From Cannabis sativa (lineage: Eukaryota; Streptophyta; Magnoliopsida; Rosales; Cannabaceae), in the NCBI RefSeq assembly GCF_029168945.1, contig NC_083603.1:3906001-3970000 (forward strand): DNA of 64,000 nt. The letters are read 5' to 3'. Below the pieces are notes generated by a model. The model saw only the letters and a program-made list of their open reading frames with translations, did no database searches and had not been told where the DNA came from. The position numbers and the translations under genes were made by a program. Position 1 is the first letter of the stretch. Each line of letters begins with the position of its first letter. Positions 21,301 through 32,422 of the stretch are shown here, in pieces.

Positions 21301-24300
21301 GAGGTAGCGCTTTACGAATAGTTAGCAATTTTTCATAATAATTCCACTCCATCATCTCCTATCTTTTACTGAATCCCACCCCGGCTAAAAGCCCTCATGA
21401 AAGTGTTTACACAATCAAAGAACATTGCTAAACAATACCACGAGGTAGCGCCTTACGAATGGTTAATAGATCTTCATAATAATTCCACTCCATCATCTCC
21501 TACCTTTCACTGAATCCCACCCCGGCTAAAAGCGCTCATGAAAATGTTTACACAATCAAAGAACATTGCTAAACATACCACGAGGTAGCGCCTTACAAAT
21601 AGTTAGCAGTATTTCATAATAATTCCACTCCATCATCTCCTACCTTTCACTAAATCCCACCCCGACTAAAAGCCCTCATGAAAATGTTTACACAATGAAA
21701 GAGTATTGCTAAATGATAGTCAACAGTTAGTTTAGGCAGTTAGTTAAGAATTAGTTTTTCTGTTATTTGTTCAGAGTTAGTTTTCTGTTATAACTCTTTT
21801 TCTGTTATTCACTCTTGTACTCTTGAAACTAATGCCTATATATAATGTAATGAAACCTCATTCAGAGGTAATGTTTTGCTAAAGCTTGAGTCCCTGTGTT
21901 ACTCTGTTTTTCACTCTGTCTTTAGAATTTTCATGGTATCAGAGCCAAGGACTGGTGTCCATGGCTTCTTCTGGTGACAACTCGTCTCCAGCTGGTATTT
22001 CCGATCCTCAAGCTCCGGCAACGTCGTCTTGGAATCCATTCTCTCATTCTTTAACTTCTTCTCTCACGATCAAGCTTGATCGCACCAATTTTCTGGCCTG
22101 GAAATCTCAGGTTCTTCCTACTGTCATCGGCCATGAGCTCGATGAAATTCTTCTCACCAATCAGTCCCCTCCGAAAGTTCTCCTCAATGGCAATTCGAAC
22201 CCAGCGTATCAACAATGGCGCAAGAAAGATCAGCTCCTCCTTTCTTGGCTCCGATCCTCCATGACCGAAGGTATCCTGGGTACTGTGGCTAGCTACACGA
22301 GTTCTAATGCTGTCTGGACTGCTCTTGAACAGAAGTTCTCTAGTCAATCAAAGGCTCGATTGTTGCAGCTCAAGAGTCAATTGTCGAACATTCAGAAAGG
22401 TAACCAATCGATCTCTGATTATGTCGATAAGATCAAAATCTTGTGTGATTCTCTTGCTGTTGCTGGCCATCCGATTTCTGATCTTGATCTTGTTTTACAT
22501 CTTCTCAATGGTCTTGGACCTGAGTTCGACTCTGTGGTGTCTGGCATCACCACTCGCAGTGACGATCTCTCGCTCGAAGAAGTTCAAGCCTTGCTTCTTT
22601 CTCATGAAACACGGCTTGAACGCCACACCACCATGCTAGATCTCTCCAGTAAAATGGCAGCCAATCTCACATTTGGCTCTCGAAATGGTAATTCCAGGCC
22701 TTATCACAATGCTGGCAGGGGACAGGCCACTGATTCATCACGATTTCCTTCTCGTGGTCCTCACTTCTCTCATCATCAAAGGTCTTCCAATCCCAACAGA
22801 CCATTGTGTCAAGTTTGCATGCGATATGGTCACACAGCCCCCACTTGTCACTATCGTTTTGACAAGAATTGGGTGACTCCTAAATCTGTCATAGGGAATC
22901 CTCAGCCTCAAGCTAACCTCACAGAACAGATCCTTGATTACGATCCCACTGCCTTTGTGGCTCAAAATGTACCTGACTTTGGAGATGATCAAGGTTGGTA
23001 TGTAGATACAGGGGCTACACACCACATCTCCTATAATGAAGCACCACTTGATACCACCACTCCCTACTCTGGTTCAGAATCTGTAGCTGTAGGTGATGGT
23101 AAGAAGCTCATCATTTCTCATATTGGTAAAGCCTTTCTTTCATCCAAAAACTCATCTCCTTTGCTATTAAACTCTGTTTTACAAGTGCCTTCTATCACTA
23201 AAAATCTTGTGAGTGTTTCAAAGCTTACTAATGATAATAATGTCTTTCTTGAGTTTCACAAAACCTGTTGTTTTGTTAAGGACAAGCAAACGGGGGCTGT
23301 TCTGCTCAAAGGACAACTTAAAGATGGCTTGTATCTCCTTGGTGATGAAGGCTCGAGTCTGTCCAATACCTCTATTCAATGTCATTTAGCTGAAATTCCA
23401 TACTCTTGTGTATCACAACAGTGTCCTATTTCTTGTTCTTGTTCTCTGTGTAAAATTTCAAGTACTCCAAAGTCTTGTAATATTGACAATATCAATAATA
23501 CACACTGTTTTTTGTCTAATTCTCCTATTAATACTGCTAATGACATTAACTTGTGGCACTGTAAGCTAGGGCACCCTGCCCCCCATATTCTTTCTAAAAT
23601 CTTGACACAATCAAGCATTCCTCACTCTCTCAAGAACTTACAGTTCTGCAGTGCATGTCAAAAAGGGAAGAGTCATCGCCTTCCTTTTCCTTTGTCCAAT
23701 TCTCGAGCCAATCAACCTCTTGAGCTCATTCATACGGATGTATGGGGAGCCTCTCATGTTGCTTCAAAAGATAATTACAAATACTATATTGTTTTTGTTG
23801 ATGATTTTAGCCGATTCTCTTGGATATTCCCTATGACAGTCAAATCTCAAGCTTTCGAACTCTTCATTCAGTTCAAAAGTTTGGTGGAAAAACAGTTTAA
23901 TCTTCCTATTAAACGGGTTCAGGCTGATGGAGGGGGTGAGTTTCGAGTCTTTGACAGATTTCTTAAAGATCAGGGTATTTGGTTTCAGCATTCTTGCCCA
24001 CACACTCATGAACAGAATGGGAGAGTTGAAAGAAAACACAGGCACATCACAGAGACAGGCCTTACTCTTCTTGCTCAATCTGGGTTAGATATGACTTATT
24101 GGTGGCATGCTTTCCAATGTGCCACACATGCTATCAATCGAATGCCTACACCAGTTCTGAATTTTCTCAGTCCTTATGAATGTTTGTTCCAACAAACTCC
24201 TGATTATGGCATTCTCAAATCTTTTGGTTGTGCCTGTTATCCCCATTTGCGACCATATAATCACCACAAGCTTGATTTCAGATCAGAGGAATGCATATTT

Positions 24301-27300
24301 TTGGGGTATTCTCCCAAGCACAAAGGTTACCTGTGTGAAAGTCTCACTAAGAGAATGTTTATAGCTCGCAATGTTATTTTCAATGAGCTTGTCTATCCTG
24401 CTCTCCGTGCCATCTCTGCAACACAGGTATCATCTTCCTCAAATCACTTTCCTACTGCTCAATTTTCCACTAATTTTTCTCCTGTCGACACTAATCACAA
24501 TTGCAATGTTGCTAATCCTGCTGTTACTGCATCTGCAACATCTTCTGACTATGCTGCTGAGCCTATCTGTGATGAGCACCAGTTGCACAACCTCAGTGCT
24601 ACCAACTCTGGAGATTTCAATGACTCCTCTTTGCCTTATCCTGTTGCTACAACATCAGGTGTTCAGGAAGCTTCTCCTCCAGTAGTGTCGACACCTCCAA
24701 TCTCTCATGCTCATGTTCCTGAAGCTACTGGTGTGAGCCCAGTTCCTGAAGCTACTGGTGTGAGCCCAGTTCCTGAAGCTACTGTGCCTGCACATGCCCC
24801 TGCATCACAAGTTCCACACAGAACTCACCCTATGGTCACTCGATCACAAAGAGGGATTTTTAAACCCAAAGCATACATGGCTACCAAGCATCCTTTGCTT
24901 GAATCTCTGCTTCCCACAGAGCCAAAGTCTCTCAAGGCTGCACTCAAACACCCTGGGTGGTTTGGTTCTATGAACAAAGAATTTAAAGCCCTTATTTCTC
25001 AAGGCACTTGGACTCTCGTACCCTATGAACCACATATGCACCTTATAGGTAATAAGTGGGTTCACAGGGTGAAGCTCAATGCTAATGGGACTCTCGATAG
25101 ATTGAAATCTCGCCTGGTGGCTAAAGGATATCTCCAAAAACCTGGCATAGATTTTGAAGATACCTTCAGTCCCGTGGTTAAGCCGGTTACTGTTCGATTG
25201 GTTCTTACTCTGGCTATTTCATTTCAGTGGGAAATTAGGCAACTAGATGTTGCAAATGCCTTTTTAAATGGAACTTTACATGAGACAGTTTATATGACTC
25301 AGCCTCAAGGCTTTGAGGATCCCACCAAACCCACACATGTGTGTAAACTTCATAAAGCCTTGTATGGCTTGAAGCAGGCCCCTCGCGCTTGGAACGATAA
25401 ACTCAAGTCTACACTATTTGGTTGGGGATTTGTTGCCTCAAAAGCTGATACGTCACTGTTTGTCTATGGCACGGGTCCTGATCTGGTAATTCTCTTAGTA
25501 TATGTAGACGATATACTTGTTACAGGTCCTAATGCTGCTCTTATTCAGAAACTTATTCGTGATCTAAACTCTGCCTTTTCACTTAAAGATCTAGGTCAGG
25601 TGCATTATTTTCTTGGTGTCGAACTTCATAGAACCAATGAGGGTTTTTATTTGTCTCAGACCAAGTATATAACAGACCTTCTCACTCGTGTCAATATGGA
25701 AGGAGCTAAAAGTTGTGCTAATCCTACCTCTACTGCACACAAATTGTCACTTGCTGAAGGTGTTCCTTTTGAAGATGTCACCCTATATCGCAGCACCTTG
25801 GGTGCTCTGCAGTACTTAACCCTCACTCGGCCTGATGTGGCCTACATCATAAATAAATTGTCTCAATTTATTCATGCTCCTACACATGTTCACTGGGAGG
25901 CATGCAAGAGGCTTCTCCGTTTTTTGAAAGGCACTATTTCAGATGGTATTCTTCTTAAACCAGTGGACACCATGACCATTGCAGCCTACTCTGATGCAGA
26001 CTGGGCAAGCTGCATCGATGACAGACGTTCTACTGGTGGTTATGCCATCTTTCTTGGGTCTAATTTAATCTCCTGGTCTGCTAAAAAGCAACAGGTTGTA
26101 GCCCGATCCTCAACAGAGTCTGAATTCCGTGCTTTAGCCAACACTGCAGCTGAAATCATGTGGCTTCGCTCTTTGCTTTCCGAATTACAAGTCACTTTAC
26201 ATACTGCTCCTGTGATATGGGTCGATAATCAAGGTGCAGCCGCTTTGGCTGCTAATCCGATTTTTCATGCTAGGTGTAAGCACATAGAGATTGACCAGCA
26301 CTTTGTTAGAGACCAAATACTAAACAAGGAGCTTGATGTGCGCTATGTCCCTACTGTTGACCAAGTTGCAGATATATTTACCAAGGCTCTTCCTAAAGAA
26401 CGGTTTAAATATCTTCGCAGCAAACTCAAAGTTGTGTCCACCCCATTTCGTTTGAGGGGGGATGATAGTCAACAGTTAGTTTAGGCAGTTAGTTAAGAAT
26501 TAGTTTTTCTGTTATTTGTTCAGAGTTAGTTTTTTGTTATAACTCTTTAACAGTTTCTGTTATTCACTCTTGTACTCTTGAAACTAATGCCTATATATAA
26601 TGTAATGAAACCTCATTCAGAGGTAATGTTTTGCTAAAGCTTGAGTCCCTGTGTTACTCTGTTTTTCACTCTGTCTTTAGAATTTTCACTAAACATAGTT
26701 AGCAGTTTTTCATAATAATTAGGACCGAAAACTTAATAACATCAATTGCAGTATGACACCTCATGGTGGTGTTGGGCACCACTAATGCCCTTATGAATTT
26801 CTCACGAAATAACTTTAACAAGAAGTTTCTAATGCATTTCAACTTGGGATATTGGCGGCTAAACCCCCCAAACTTTTGGGTTTGTGACAGTTAACCACCA
26901 AAACTCAAATTTTGGCGGCTAAACTACCTGAACTCCACTTCCGTTTTGTTCTGCACACCTCCGTCCAAGAATCACAGTTAAGTGCCACGGTGGACTGTCC
27001 ACGTGTACACACTTGTACACGTGGCAAGTTTTTAGTGGCCCACGTAATATTAATTTTAAAAAATAATTATAAATATTAAAAAAAATTAAAAAAATTAGAA
27101 AAAAAAAATTAAAATATTTTTTTTTTCTTTTTTACTTTTTTTTTAAATTTAAAAAAATTTTAAAAATAATTTTTTTTTTTCTTCTTCTTCTTCTTTCTTC
27201 TTCTTCTTCTTCTTCTTCTTTCTTCTTCTTTTTCTGCAGAAAATCCCAGCTCTCTTTCTCTCTATCGTCTCCTCCCTTTGCCCCTTTTTACAAGGCGATG

Positions 27301-30300
27301 GTCACAACCTCTTCTCCTCACTACCTTCAATACCTCCCCGAAATGAAATTCCATCCAACTCTTCTCCTCCTTCACCTCCAATCCCGATTTCCAAATACCC
27401 TCCTCCTCCTTCTCGTCAGAGAAAACCCCAGAACCCTCCTCCAATCGCATATTCGAGAACCGGCGTTCTCTCCCTTTGCGCTGCCGACCATGCCTAGGCC
27501 GTGGACTAGGAAGGCGCCATTGAAGAGCGCCAAGGAGAAGAAGAAGAATCAAAAAACTCCGCTCTTTGAATCGTTTAATCTGCTGCCTCCTTACACCAAG
27601 GGGTTAAGCATCTTCAAATGTCGAGTCATTTTCCATTTGGGAGTAGAGAAGAGATTCTCGGGGTCCAACTGGAGGATTTGCAGAAATGGGGTTTGAAGTG
27701 AGAATGACGATCCCGACGGTAAAAGAGTACGGCGGGGTGGTGTTTGAAGCGAGATGGGTGGATTTGCAGAAATGGGGTTGGGATGAATCGGGGTGGGGTT
27801 TCTGGGTACTGGGTGGGGGGGTTTGTCGATCTCAACGTGTGGCTGCCAGAGAAGGAGAGAGAGAGAGCTCTGAGGGAGAGTGAAGAAAAGAAGAAGAGGA
27901 GGGCTAGGATTTTGGTTGGGGGTTTTGGTCTTGCACGCAGGAAAAGAAGAAGAAGAAGAAGAAAAGAAAAAAAAAAAAGAAAAGGAAAGAAAAAAAGAAA
28001 AAAAAAACAAAATATTTTTTTTATAATTTATTTATTTTTTATAATTTTTAAATATTTATAATAATTTTTTAAAATATTTTTTTCTGTTTTTTTAATTTTT
28101 TTTAATATTTATAATTATTTTTCAAAATTAATATTACGTGGGCCACTAAAAACTTGCCACGTGTACAAGTGTGTACACGTGGACAGTCCACCGTGGCACT
28201 TAACTGTGATTCTTGGACGGAGGTGTGCAGAACAAAACGGAAGTGGAGTTCAGGTAGTTTAGCCGCCAAAATTTGAGTTTTGGTGGTTAACTGTCACAAA
28301 CCCCAAAGTTTGGGGGGTTTAGCCGCCAATATCCCTTTCAACTTTCTTATCAAAAGTTGAGATAAGACAACAAGGTTAAACTATGCAGGCATTACTAAGA
28401 GGGAGATATGCACAAAAAATTAAAGGAGTTTTAGTTGGACAATCAACTAAATCTGCTGAAATTCAAAGGAGTGAATAGAATGCACTCACACGGTCTAGGT
28501 TCCGATACTTAGATACAATAGCATACGATTTCGCAATCCCAATTCTAGGAACAGAAGGTAGGAAATCACACCCAGCTAAAACACACATACCTGTAAAATA
28601 ATGGATAACAAAGGGAGTACAAGTCAATTGTTCATACAAAGACCAGTGAGCTATGCTCTTATTCTTGCAAAATCAAAAGAGATTTTTCTTTATCATACTT
28701 TAGTTTTTGACATATTCTTGTTGTTTCACAACAATATGATTAACAATGAATTTGAAACTTTTCTCAACTGATACAAGTACAAAGAAGATCCAAACTAACC
28801 AGTTAACAACTCCTTATCAAAATTTTGGAAGGAAGGTGTACAACCCTTCTTAGAATTGAAAACATTATCTAGTAGTATTTCTTCTCCATTGCCATATCGA
28901 TCCATCTTGAATAAAATCTGTTGCCAAGCAATGTGGAATTACAAATCACAGCAATACAAGATTAGAAATTTGATAACAAGTAGTGAAAATTTAACGACAA
29001 GAGAATAACCAACTAATTCAAAGCATCTATTAACAACAAAATTAAGGCCCCGTCCGTTTGGCTAAGTTTTTACTTTTGTTTATAGCTAAAAGTATAAACT
29101 AAGTAAAAAATATGTCTTATTTTAACAATTGTATGGATAGTTAGTTATTATATAAAGATTTTTTTTTATTTAAAAGTTCTTTTCAAATGTTTGGATATCA
29201 TTGAAAAAAGATATTTTATGGGTAAATTAGGAAGAAGATAAATTATTCAAATTTTAAAAATAACTTCTCAAGAATCCTTTTGGGAGAAATTACAAATCCC
29301 AGCTTCTCCCAATTGGACTTCTGAATTAAAAAATGACTCTTTATTTTTCATCCAAATACTCCTAGAAGAACTTTTTCAATCCTTGAAGCTAAAACAGAAG
29401 TTAAAGAAGTTAAGGTAGAGAAAGTTCTTACAGCTTCGCAACCATATGCTATAAGATCACTATCCTCTGTAATCACTGCTGAAATTCCACCTTGTTCTGG
29501 CTCAAGATTGGATAAGTATGCTAATTGTGCATCAGCCTCATATGGAGCCACCACGAATTCGATATTCTCTGATCTCAAAATCTAAAAGTTCATCAGTGCA
29601 GGAATTAGTAGTGAACCAAACCAAGTCAAGTTTGAAGGAAGAAAATGGACTTTCAACCGCCAAAGAGAAAACATATAATGTCAAACGAATGTGGGAACTT
29701 TACCTGTATCAGCTGATATGCCATTTGTGGAGTAACACTTATGGCTTTCTACAAGTGAAAATTGAAGACAATAGGTCAGTCATACTCAACAACATTACAC
29801 AACAGCAATCAGAATGAATAACATCCAACTTCATATAGCATGTATCGTCAGGTTCCATCTAAAAGCTAATTAGTGATCAGTGAAGTAACCCATGTTCTTT
29901 ATAATGTTTTTCTTTTGGGGCTCGCGATATGGGGGTTGATTAGTGAAAGTGACCCATGATATTTATGAAATGTTCAAAATTTTTACATTTTATGTGTAAA
30001 ACACCACACTCTAACATAGTGTGCATAATTTTAAATCAAAGCTAACTTAGAAGGACTTAAGTACACACTACATCCTATAAGAACATTATGTAAAACCCAT
30101 CTAAACACATCAATTGCAAGTTCCACAAAAATGGGGAAATTAAGCCATATTACCTACCTGAAAGAACTCAGTAGCTGCACTAACATTCCCTTCTCTAAGC
30201 TTCGCCATTGCTATATCGTGATTACTTATTCTTCTCCTAAACCATTCAAATACACAACAATCAAAATCACATAAACATAAACACAATCAAAATCACTGAA

Positions 30301-30754
30301 GTGGTTTATATTGACAACAACATACCTATGGCGGTCTTGCTCAGTTGTAGATTTACAAGGTACGTTACCACCATCAAAAACAACCACTGGAGTTATCTTA
30401 TGATGTCGAAGTAAATTGATTCTATGCATAAAGTAATCAATGTATCTCAATTTCTTCTCACCATCTGAGTTTAAACACAGCTCCATACTACAAGAATATG
30501 CTGCCAAACAAAAAAAAAAAAACCAAAAATAAAAATAAAATCTTTCTCATGTATTTTGAATTATTTCGATCTTCTAACACAAACCCAGAAAGGAAATTAT
30601 AATAAAATAACAAGAAAATACATAAAAAAAAAAAAATACCTCCTTTGTGAAGCCATGAATATGCATCAATACCAACTCGTTTTCCAGCATATTTCTTGAT
30701 GTGAATGGGTTCAATGTAAGGTTTCATGAATCTGAGAAGATCTTTGATACCCAT
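18371..30754 (-). CDS. EXO1B: Exonuclease 1 family nuclease, EXO1B type
   Basis: Eleven exons on minus: 30640-30754, 30326-30500, 30158-30236, 29704-29748, 29432-29581, 28800-28917, 28490-28590, 20604-20701, 20424-20516, 19639-19856, 18371-18960 (CDS 1782 nt, 593 aa). It is an XPG/Rad2-family 5'-3' exonuclease and flap nuclease, acting in the nucleus in mismatch repair, end resection and recombination. The N domain starts [14 protein letters not shown]. Likely metal ligands are D30 (GIDAY), D81 (VFDGG), E153 and D155 (APYEADAQ), D178 and D180 (TEDSD) and D236 (AGCDFLPS). Helix-hairpin-helix and conserved [13 protein letters not shown] segments follow. The C-terminal tail is Ser/Lys-rich and disordered, ending SILNFFSRV, which is PCNA-box-like but lacks the Gln. 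The length fits Arabidopsis EXO1B as I recall it. Intron 7 is 7788 bp and full of transposons, intron 9 is U12-type and intron 10 is GC-AG. Confidence 0.93.
18961..19638 (-). other. GC-AG intron 10 of EXO1B
   Basis: The donor reads AATACAG/GCAAGTTT and the acceptor TATTGACAG/AAAAC. The reading phase joins correctly (aca g + aa aac) only with this GC donor. A pyrimidine-rich tract (TTTTTCTGTTTG) lies before the acceptor. GC-AG introns are about 1% of plant introns. Confidence 0.75.
19925..20105. mobile_element. Small inverted-repeat element in EXO1B intron 9
   Basis: The ends are loosely complementary: CCTGGTTGGTTGAGCTTTCG on the left and AGCTCAGCCAAACAGAATC on the right. The type CTGTTTGGCTGAGCTT is common in plant non-autonomous DNA elements. 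It ends some 40 bp from the U12 branch site. Similar sequences occur at about 35945-36160. Confidence 0.45.
20215..20340 (-). mobile_element. tRNA-derived SINE-like fragment in EXO1B intron 9
   Basis: On minus the stretch contains GGTTCGAGTCC (20266-20276), a perfect RNA polymerase III B box, about 40 nt downstream of an A-box-like stretch (ATCTCAAATAGTCAGGCATG). This is the layout of a tRNA-derived SINE head. No tRNA cloverleaf is complete, so it is not a tRNA gene. Confidence 0.4.
21074..21713. repeat. About 140-bp tandem repeat, five and a half copies, in EXO1B intron 7
   Basis: Units begin TTCCACTCCATCATCTCC at about 21074 (short unit), 21201, 21342, 21483 and 21623, giving periods of 127, 141, 141 and 140 bp. 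Each includes CCCACCCCGGCTAAAAGC, AAAATGTTTACACAATCAAA and GAGGTAGCGCCTTACGAAT. The last unit is cut by the Copia element and resumes at 26689-26722. Confidence 0.9.
21714..26688 (+). mobile_element. Complete Ty1/Copia LTR retrotransposon in EXO1B intron 7
   Basis: The LTRs are 21714-21933 (220 bp) and 26463-26688 (226 bp), both TG...CA. They differ by one 6-bp indel and about one substitution. The flanking target duplication is CTAAA (21709-21713 and 26689-26693). The primer-binding site TGGTATCAGAGCC directly follows the 5' LTR. The orientation is opposite to EXO1B. Structure and open frame suggest a recent and perhaps still competent copy; activity is not shown. Confidence 0.97.
21961..26484 (+). 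CDS. Copia gag-pol polyprotein
   Basis: An uninterrupted frame of 1507 aa from the ATG at 21961 (MASSGDNSS); upstream in-frame codons lack an ATG. In order: a gag domain of UBN2/Copia type (about 50-230), a CX2CX4HX4C zinc knuckle (C283, C286, H291, C296), an aspartic protease (DTG at 349-351), an integrase with the zinc site starting at H533 and a following catalytic core (HTDVWG...), a reverse transcriptase with YVDD at 1181-1184, and RNase H with a DADW motif near 1345. The domain order protease-integrase-RT defines Copia. A 9-aa unit VPEATGVSP is repeated in the linker before RT. The stop codon lies inside the 3' LTR. Confidence 0.97.
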   Translation: MASSGDNSSPAGISDPQAPATSSWNPFSHSLTSSLTIKLDRTNFLAWKSQVLPTVIGHELDEILLTNQSPPKVLLNGNSNPAYQQWRKKDQLLLSWLRSSMTEGILGTVASYTSSNAVWTALEQKFSSQSKARLLQLKSQLSNIQKGNQSISDYVDKIKILCDSLAVAGHPISDLDLVLHLLNGLGPEFDSVVSGITTRSDDLSLEEVQALLLSHETRLERHTTMLDLSSKMAANLTFGSRNGNSRPYHNAGRGQATDSSRFPSRGPHFSHHQRSSNPNRPLCQVCMRYGHTAPTCHYRFDKNWVTPKSVIGNPQPQANLTEQILDYDPTAFVAQNVPDFGDDQGWYVDTGATHHISYNEAPLDTTTPYSGSESVAVGDGKKLIISHIGKAFLSSKNSSPLLLNSVLQVPSITKNLVSVSKLTNDNNVFLEFHKTCCFVKDKQTGAVLLKGQLKDGLYLLGDEGSSLSNTSIQCHLAEIPYSCVSQQCPISCSCSLCKISSTPKSCNIDNINNTHCFLSNSPINTANDINLWHCKLGHPAPHILSKILTQSSIPHSLKNLQFCSACQKGKSHRLPFPLSNSRANQPLELIHTDVWGASHVASKDNYKYYIVFVDDFSRFSWIFPMTVKSQAFELFIQFKSLVEKQFNLPIKRVQADGGGEFRVFDRFLKDQGIWFQHSCPHTHEQNGRVERKHRHITETGLTLLAQSGLDMTYWWHAFQCATHAINRMPTPVLNFLSPYECLFQQTPDYGILKSFGCACYPHLRPYNHHKLDFRSEECIFLGYSPKHKGYLCESLTKRMFIARNVIFNELVYPALRAISATQVSSSSNHFPTAQFSTNFSPVDTNHNCNVANPAVTASATSSDYAAEPICDEHQLHNLSATNSGDFNDSSLPYPVATTSGVQEASPPVVSTPPISHAHVPEATGVSPVPEATGVSPVPEATVPAHAPASQVPHRTHPMVTRSQRGIFKPKAYMATKHPLLESLLPTEPKSLKAALKHPGWFGSMNKEFKALISQGTWTLVPYEPHMHLIGNKWVHRVKLNANGTLDRLKSRLVAKGYLQKPGIDFEDTFSPVVKPVTVRLVLTLAISFQWEIRQLDVANAFLNGTLHETVYMTQPQGFEDPTKPTHVCKLHKALYGLKQAPRAWNDKLKSTLFGWGFVASKADTSLFVYGTGPDLVILLVYVDDILVTGPNAALIQKLIRDLNSAFSLKDLGQVHYFLGVELHRTNEGFYLSQTKYITDLLTRVNMEGAKSCANPTSTAHKLSLAEGVPFEDVTLYRSTLGALQYLTLTRPDVAYIINKLSQFIHAPTHVHWEACKRLLRFLKGTISDGILLKPVDTMTIAAYSDADWASCIDDRRSTGGYAIFLGSNLISWSAKKQQVVARSSTESEFRALANTAAEIMWLRSLLSELQVTLHTAPVIWVDNQGAAALAANPIFHARCKHIEIDQHFVRDQILNKELDVRYVPTVDQVADIFTKALPKERFKYLRSKLKVVSTPFRLRGDDSQQLV
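26846..28335. mobile_element. Non-autonomous Mutator-like element with long TIRs in EXO1B intron 7
   Basis: The first 280 bp or so (GGGATATTGGCGGCTAAAC...) recurs inverted at the right end (...TTTAGCCGCCAATATCCC). Both are flanked by the 9-bp target duplication TTTCAACTT (26837-26845 and 28336-28344). Nine-base duplications and long TIRs are typical of MULEs. The inner part (about 27240-27940) is GC-richer than its surroundings, with CTT/GAA tracts and no transposase. It may be captured host sequence (Pack-MULE); I did not recognise the source. Confidence 0.85.
29046..29365. mobile_element. MITE-like element in EXO1B intron 5
   Basis: The left end is GGCCCCGTCCGTTTGGCTAA, a typical start of plant hAT or Mutator MITEs. 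The right end (CATCCAAATACTCCTAG) is a weak complement. No coding capacity. The boundaries are approximate. Confidence 0.4.
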
Positions 30755-30828
30755 TTTTGGCTTTGGATGCTTTGCTGCTACTGATTTGGGAATGGAGAAA
30801 GAGAGAGAGAAGGTTTTGATTAGAGAAA

Positions 30829-30838
30829 ATGGCGGGAA
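30829..30838 (-). promoter_or_regulatory. E2F-like site upstream of EXO1B
   Basis: On minus the sequence reads CTTCCCGCCA about 80 bp upstream of the ATG at 30754. It is one base from the TTTCCCGC E2F consensus, and a second GGCGG stretch follows at about 30850. S-phase regulation would suit a replication-repair nuclease; this is inference. Confidence 0.4.
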
Positions 30839-30854
30839 GAATAGAAATTGGCGG

Positions 30855-32240
30855 AGAGGACTAAAAAAGACAAGAGAACAGTAACAGGTGCTCTGTTGTT
30901 AACCAATGGGAAACGGCCACGTGTACTTTATCAGCTGCCTCATACCATTTTTGGTTTTTGAGATTGCTGAAGGATAAAACAGTCATTCTACACTCAGATT
31001 TTTTTCTTTTAATAAATAATGAAATTTTATTAATGAAAATCAACTAAAATAATAGTCTACTAATTCTCAGATCTTTTAGAATAAAATGAAAGAAATTATA
31101 GCATAACCTTAAAAATATTTATATTTTATTTTATTCATCGCTCAAAAGTTACAACAGAAATTATTACAACAGGTTTATTTAATCTCATAATTTGAGCATT
31201 TAACTATTGTGTAAAATACGTAACTGTACTACTAACAATACTTTCAGTCGCAGAGAACTTATTATTTCCAACTACTAATAACGATTTGATGACAAGATAT
31301 CGAAAAACAAATAAGAACCAACAACGAAATAAAACAAATCAAAATCGTGTCACATAGACAATATTAAAACACTCAAAAATATATCATGGAGACAATGTGA
31401 AAACGCTCAAAACTATATCACAAAGACAATATGAAAATGCTCAAAATTATGTCACATAGTCAAGGCTAATCCCAATAGCAAAAATCAAATTGCACTAGCA
31501 AAATACAACCGCATGCCTGGCCAGAGAAAAAAGACAACCTTCGATCACTATAAATTTAGGATCGAAAAACTTTAATTTTTTCTCCAAAGAGAGTTAAGAT
31601 ACATATTATTTTTATTTTTATTAACTAATCCTATGAGATAAAATTTTCATATTATACATTTAAATAAAGTTTACCTCATTAAAAAAAAATCATATTGTGT
31701 TCTTTCTAACTTTCGGAATTAAGGCGGGTTAATCTTATGCCTAAAAATCTTAAAGTCTACTCAACTCGTGGGCTTACAAAAATATTTTAAAGATTAATTT
31801 ACCTATACTATATTAGTTTTTTAAAAATACTACATATTGTTTTTAATAAAAGGTCTAATAATTTTTATTTTCTTAAGGTCCATTCAATGTGAGGGCCAAT
31901 TGGGGCATCTTGTTATCAAAGAAATTACACTACATACTTCTTTTGAATTGATGTTTTTAATTTTTACCCCTCTTTCAAAATTTATTATACTTACCTCTTT
32001 TTTCAATTATTCTACCAATTTTACACCTATCATTTTATAATAGTCTCCATATTATTCTCTAACCAAAATTTTGCCTCAACTTTCTCACAAACCTACACAT
32101 CTATAGATTAACTAATAATGTATATTCCATGTAATATATATTCATCGTGTATTTATGATTTTAATTTTAAATAATTTATACAAAATGATAAAATTATAAT
32201 TTGACAACTAAATAACGTAAAAAATATCTCATTAAAACGA
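30855..32240. repeat. Repeat-rich spacer between EXO1B and DOX2, with family E copy 2 and a LINE-like tail
   Basis: At 31002-31050 a T-rich run followed by AATAATGAAATTTTATTAATG looks like a minus-strand LINE 3' end. From about 31080 to 31530 the phrases of family E (see 13204-13560) recur. The remainder, 31530-32240, is AT-rich and shows no gene. Confidence 0.45.
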
Positions 32241-32245
32241 TAAAT

Positions 32246-32405
32246 TACTAAAGAGCACACATAGTACCTAGTACCCTTGTAAGATAATATAGTTATCGGT
32301 GCAACTTAATATCAATCTTACTTATTTTACTTTAATAAATATATAGAATATCCTCAACTAATTATGATTAAGTGCAGGCACCATAGATACTCTTTAACAT
32401 TTCTC
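32246..32405. mobile_element. Short inverted-repeat element, family D copy 1
   Basis: The ends are complementary: CTAAAGAGCACACATAGTACC on the left and GGCACCATAGATACTCTTTA with TTTCTC on the right. Related copies at 49913-50052 and 59055-59238 carry GAGAAATGCTAAA and TAGCAATGCTC ends. It ends 18 bp from the DOX2 stop codon, so it probably forms part of that gene's 3' UTR. Confidence 0.5.
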
Positions 32406-32422
32406 ATAACAACCGAGTAAAA

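Noticed and set aside
21074..21713. CRISPR-like array of regularly spaced repeats
   Set aside because: These are contiguous 140-bp tandem units without spacers, in a plant intron.
27298..28061. Several overlapping frames inside the MULE
   Set aside because: They are low-complexity, overlap on both strands and show no family motif. At most they are fragments of captured sequence.
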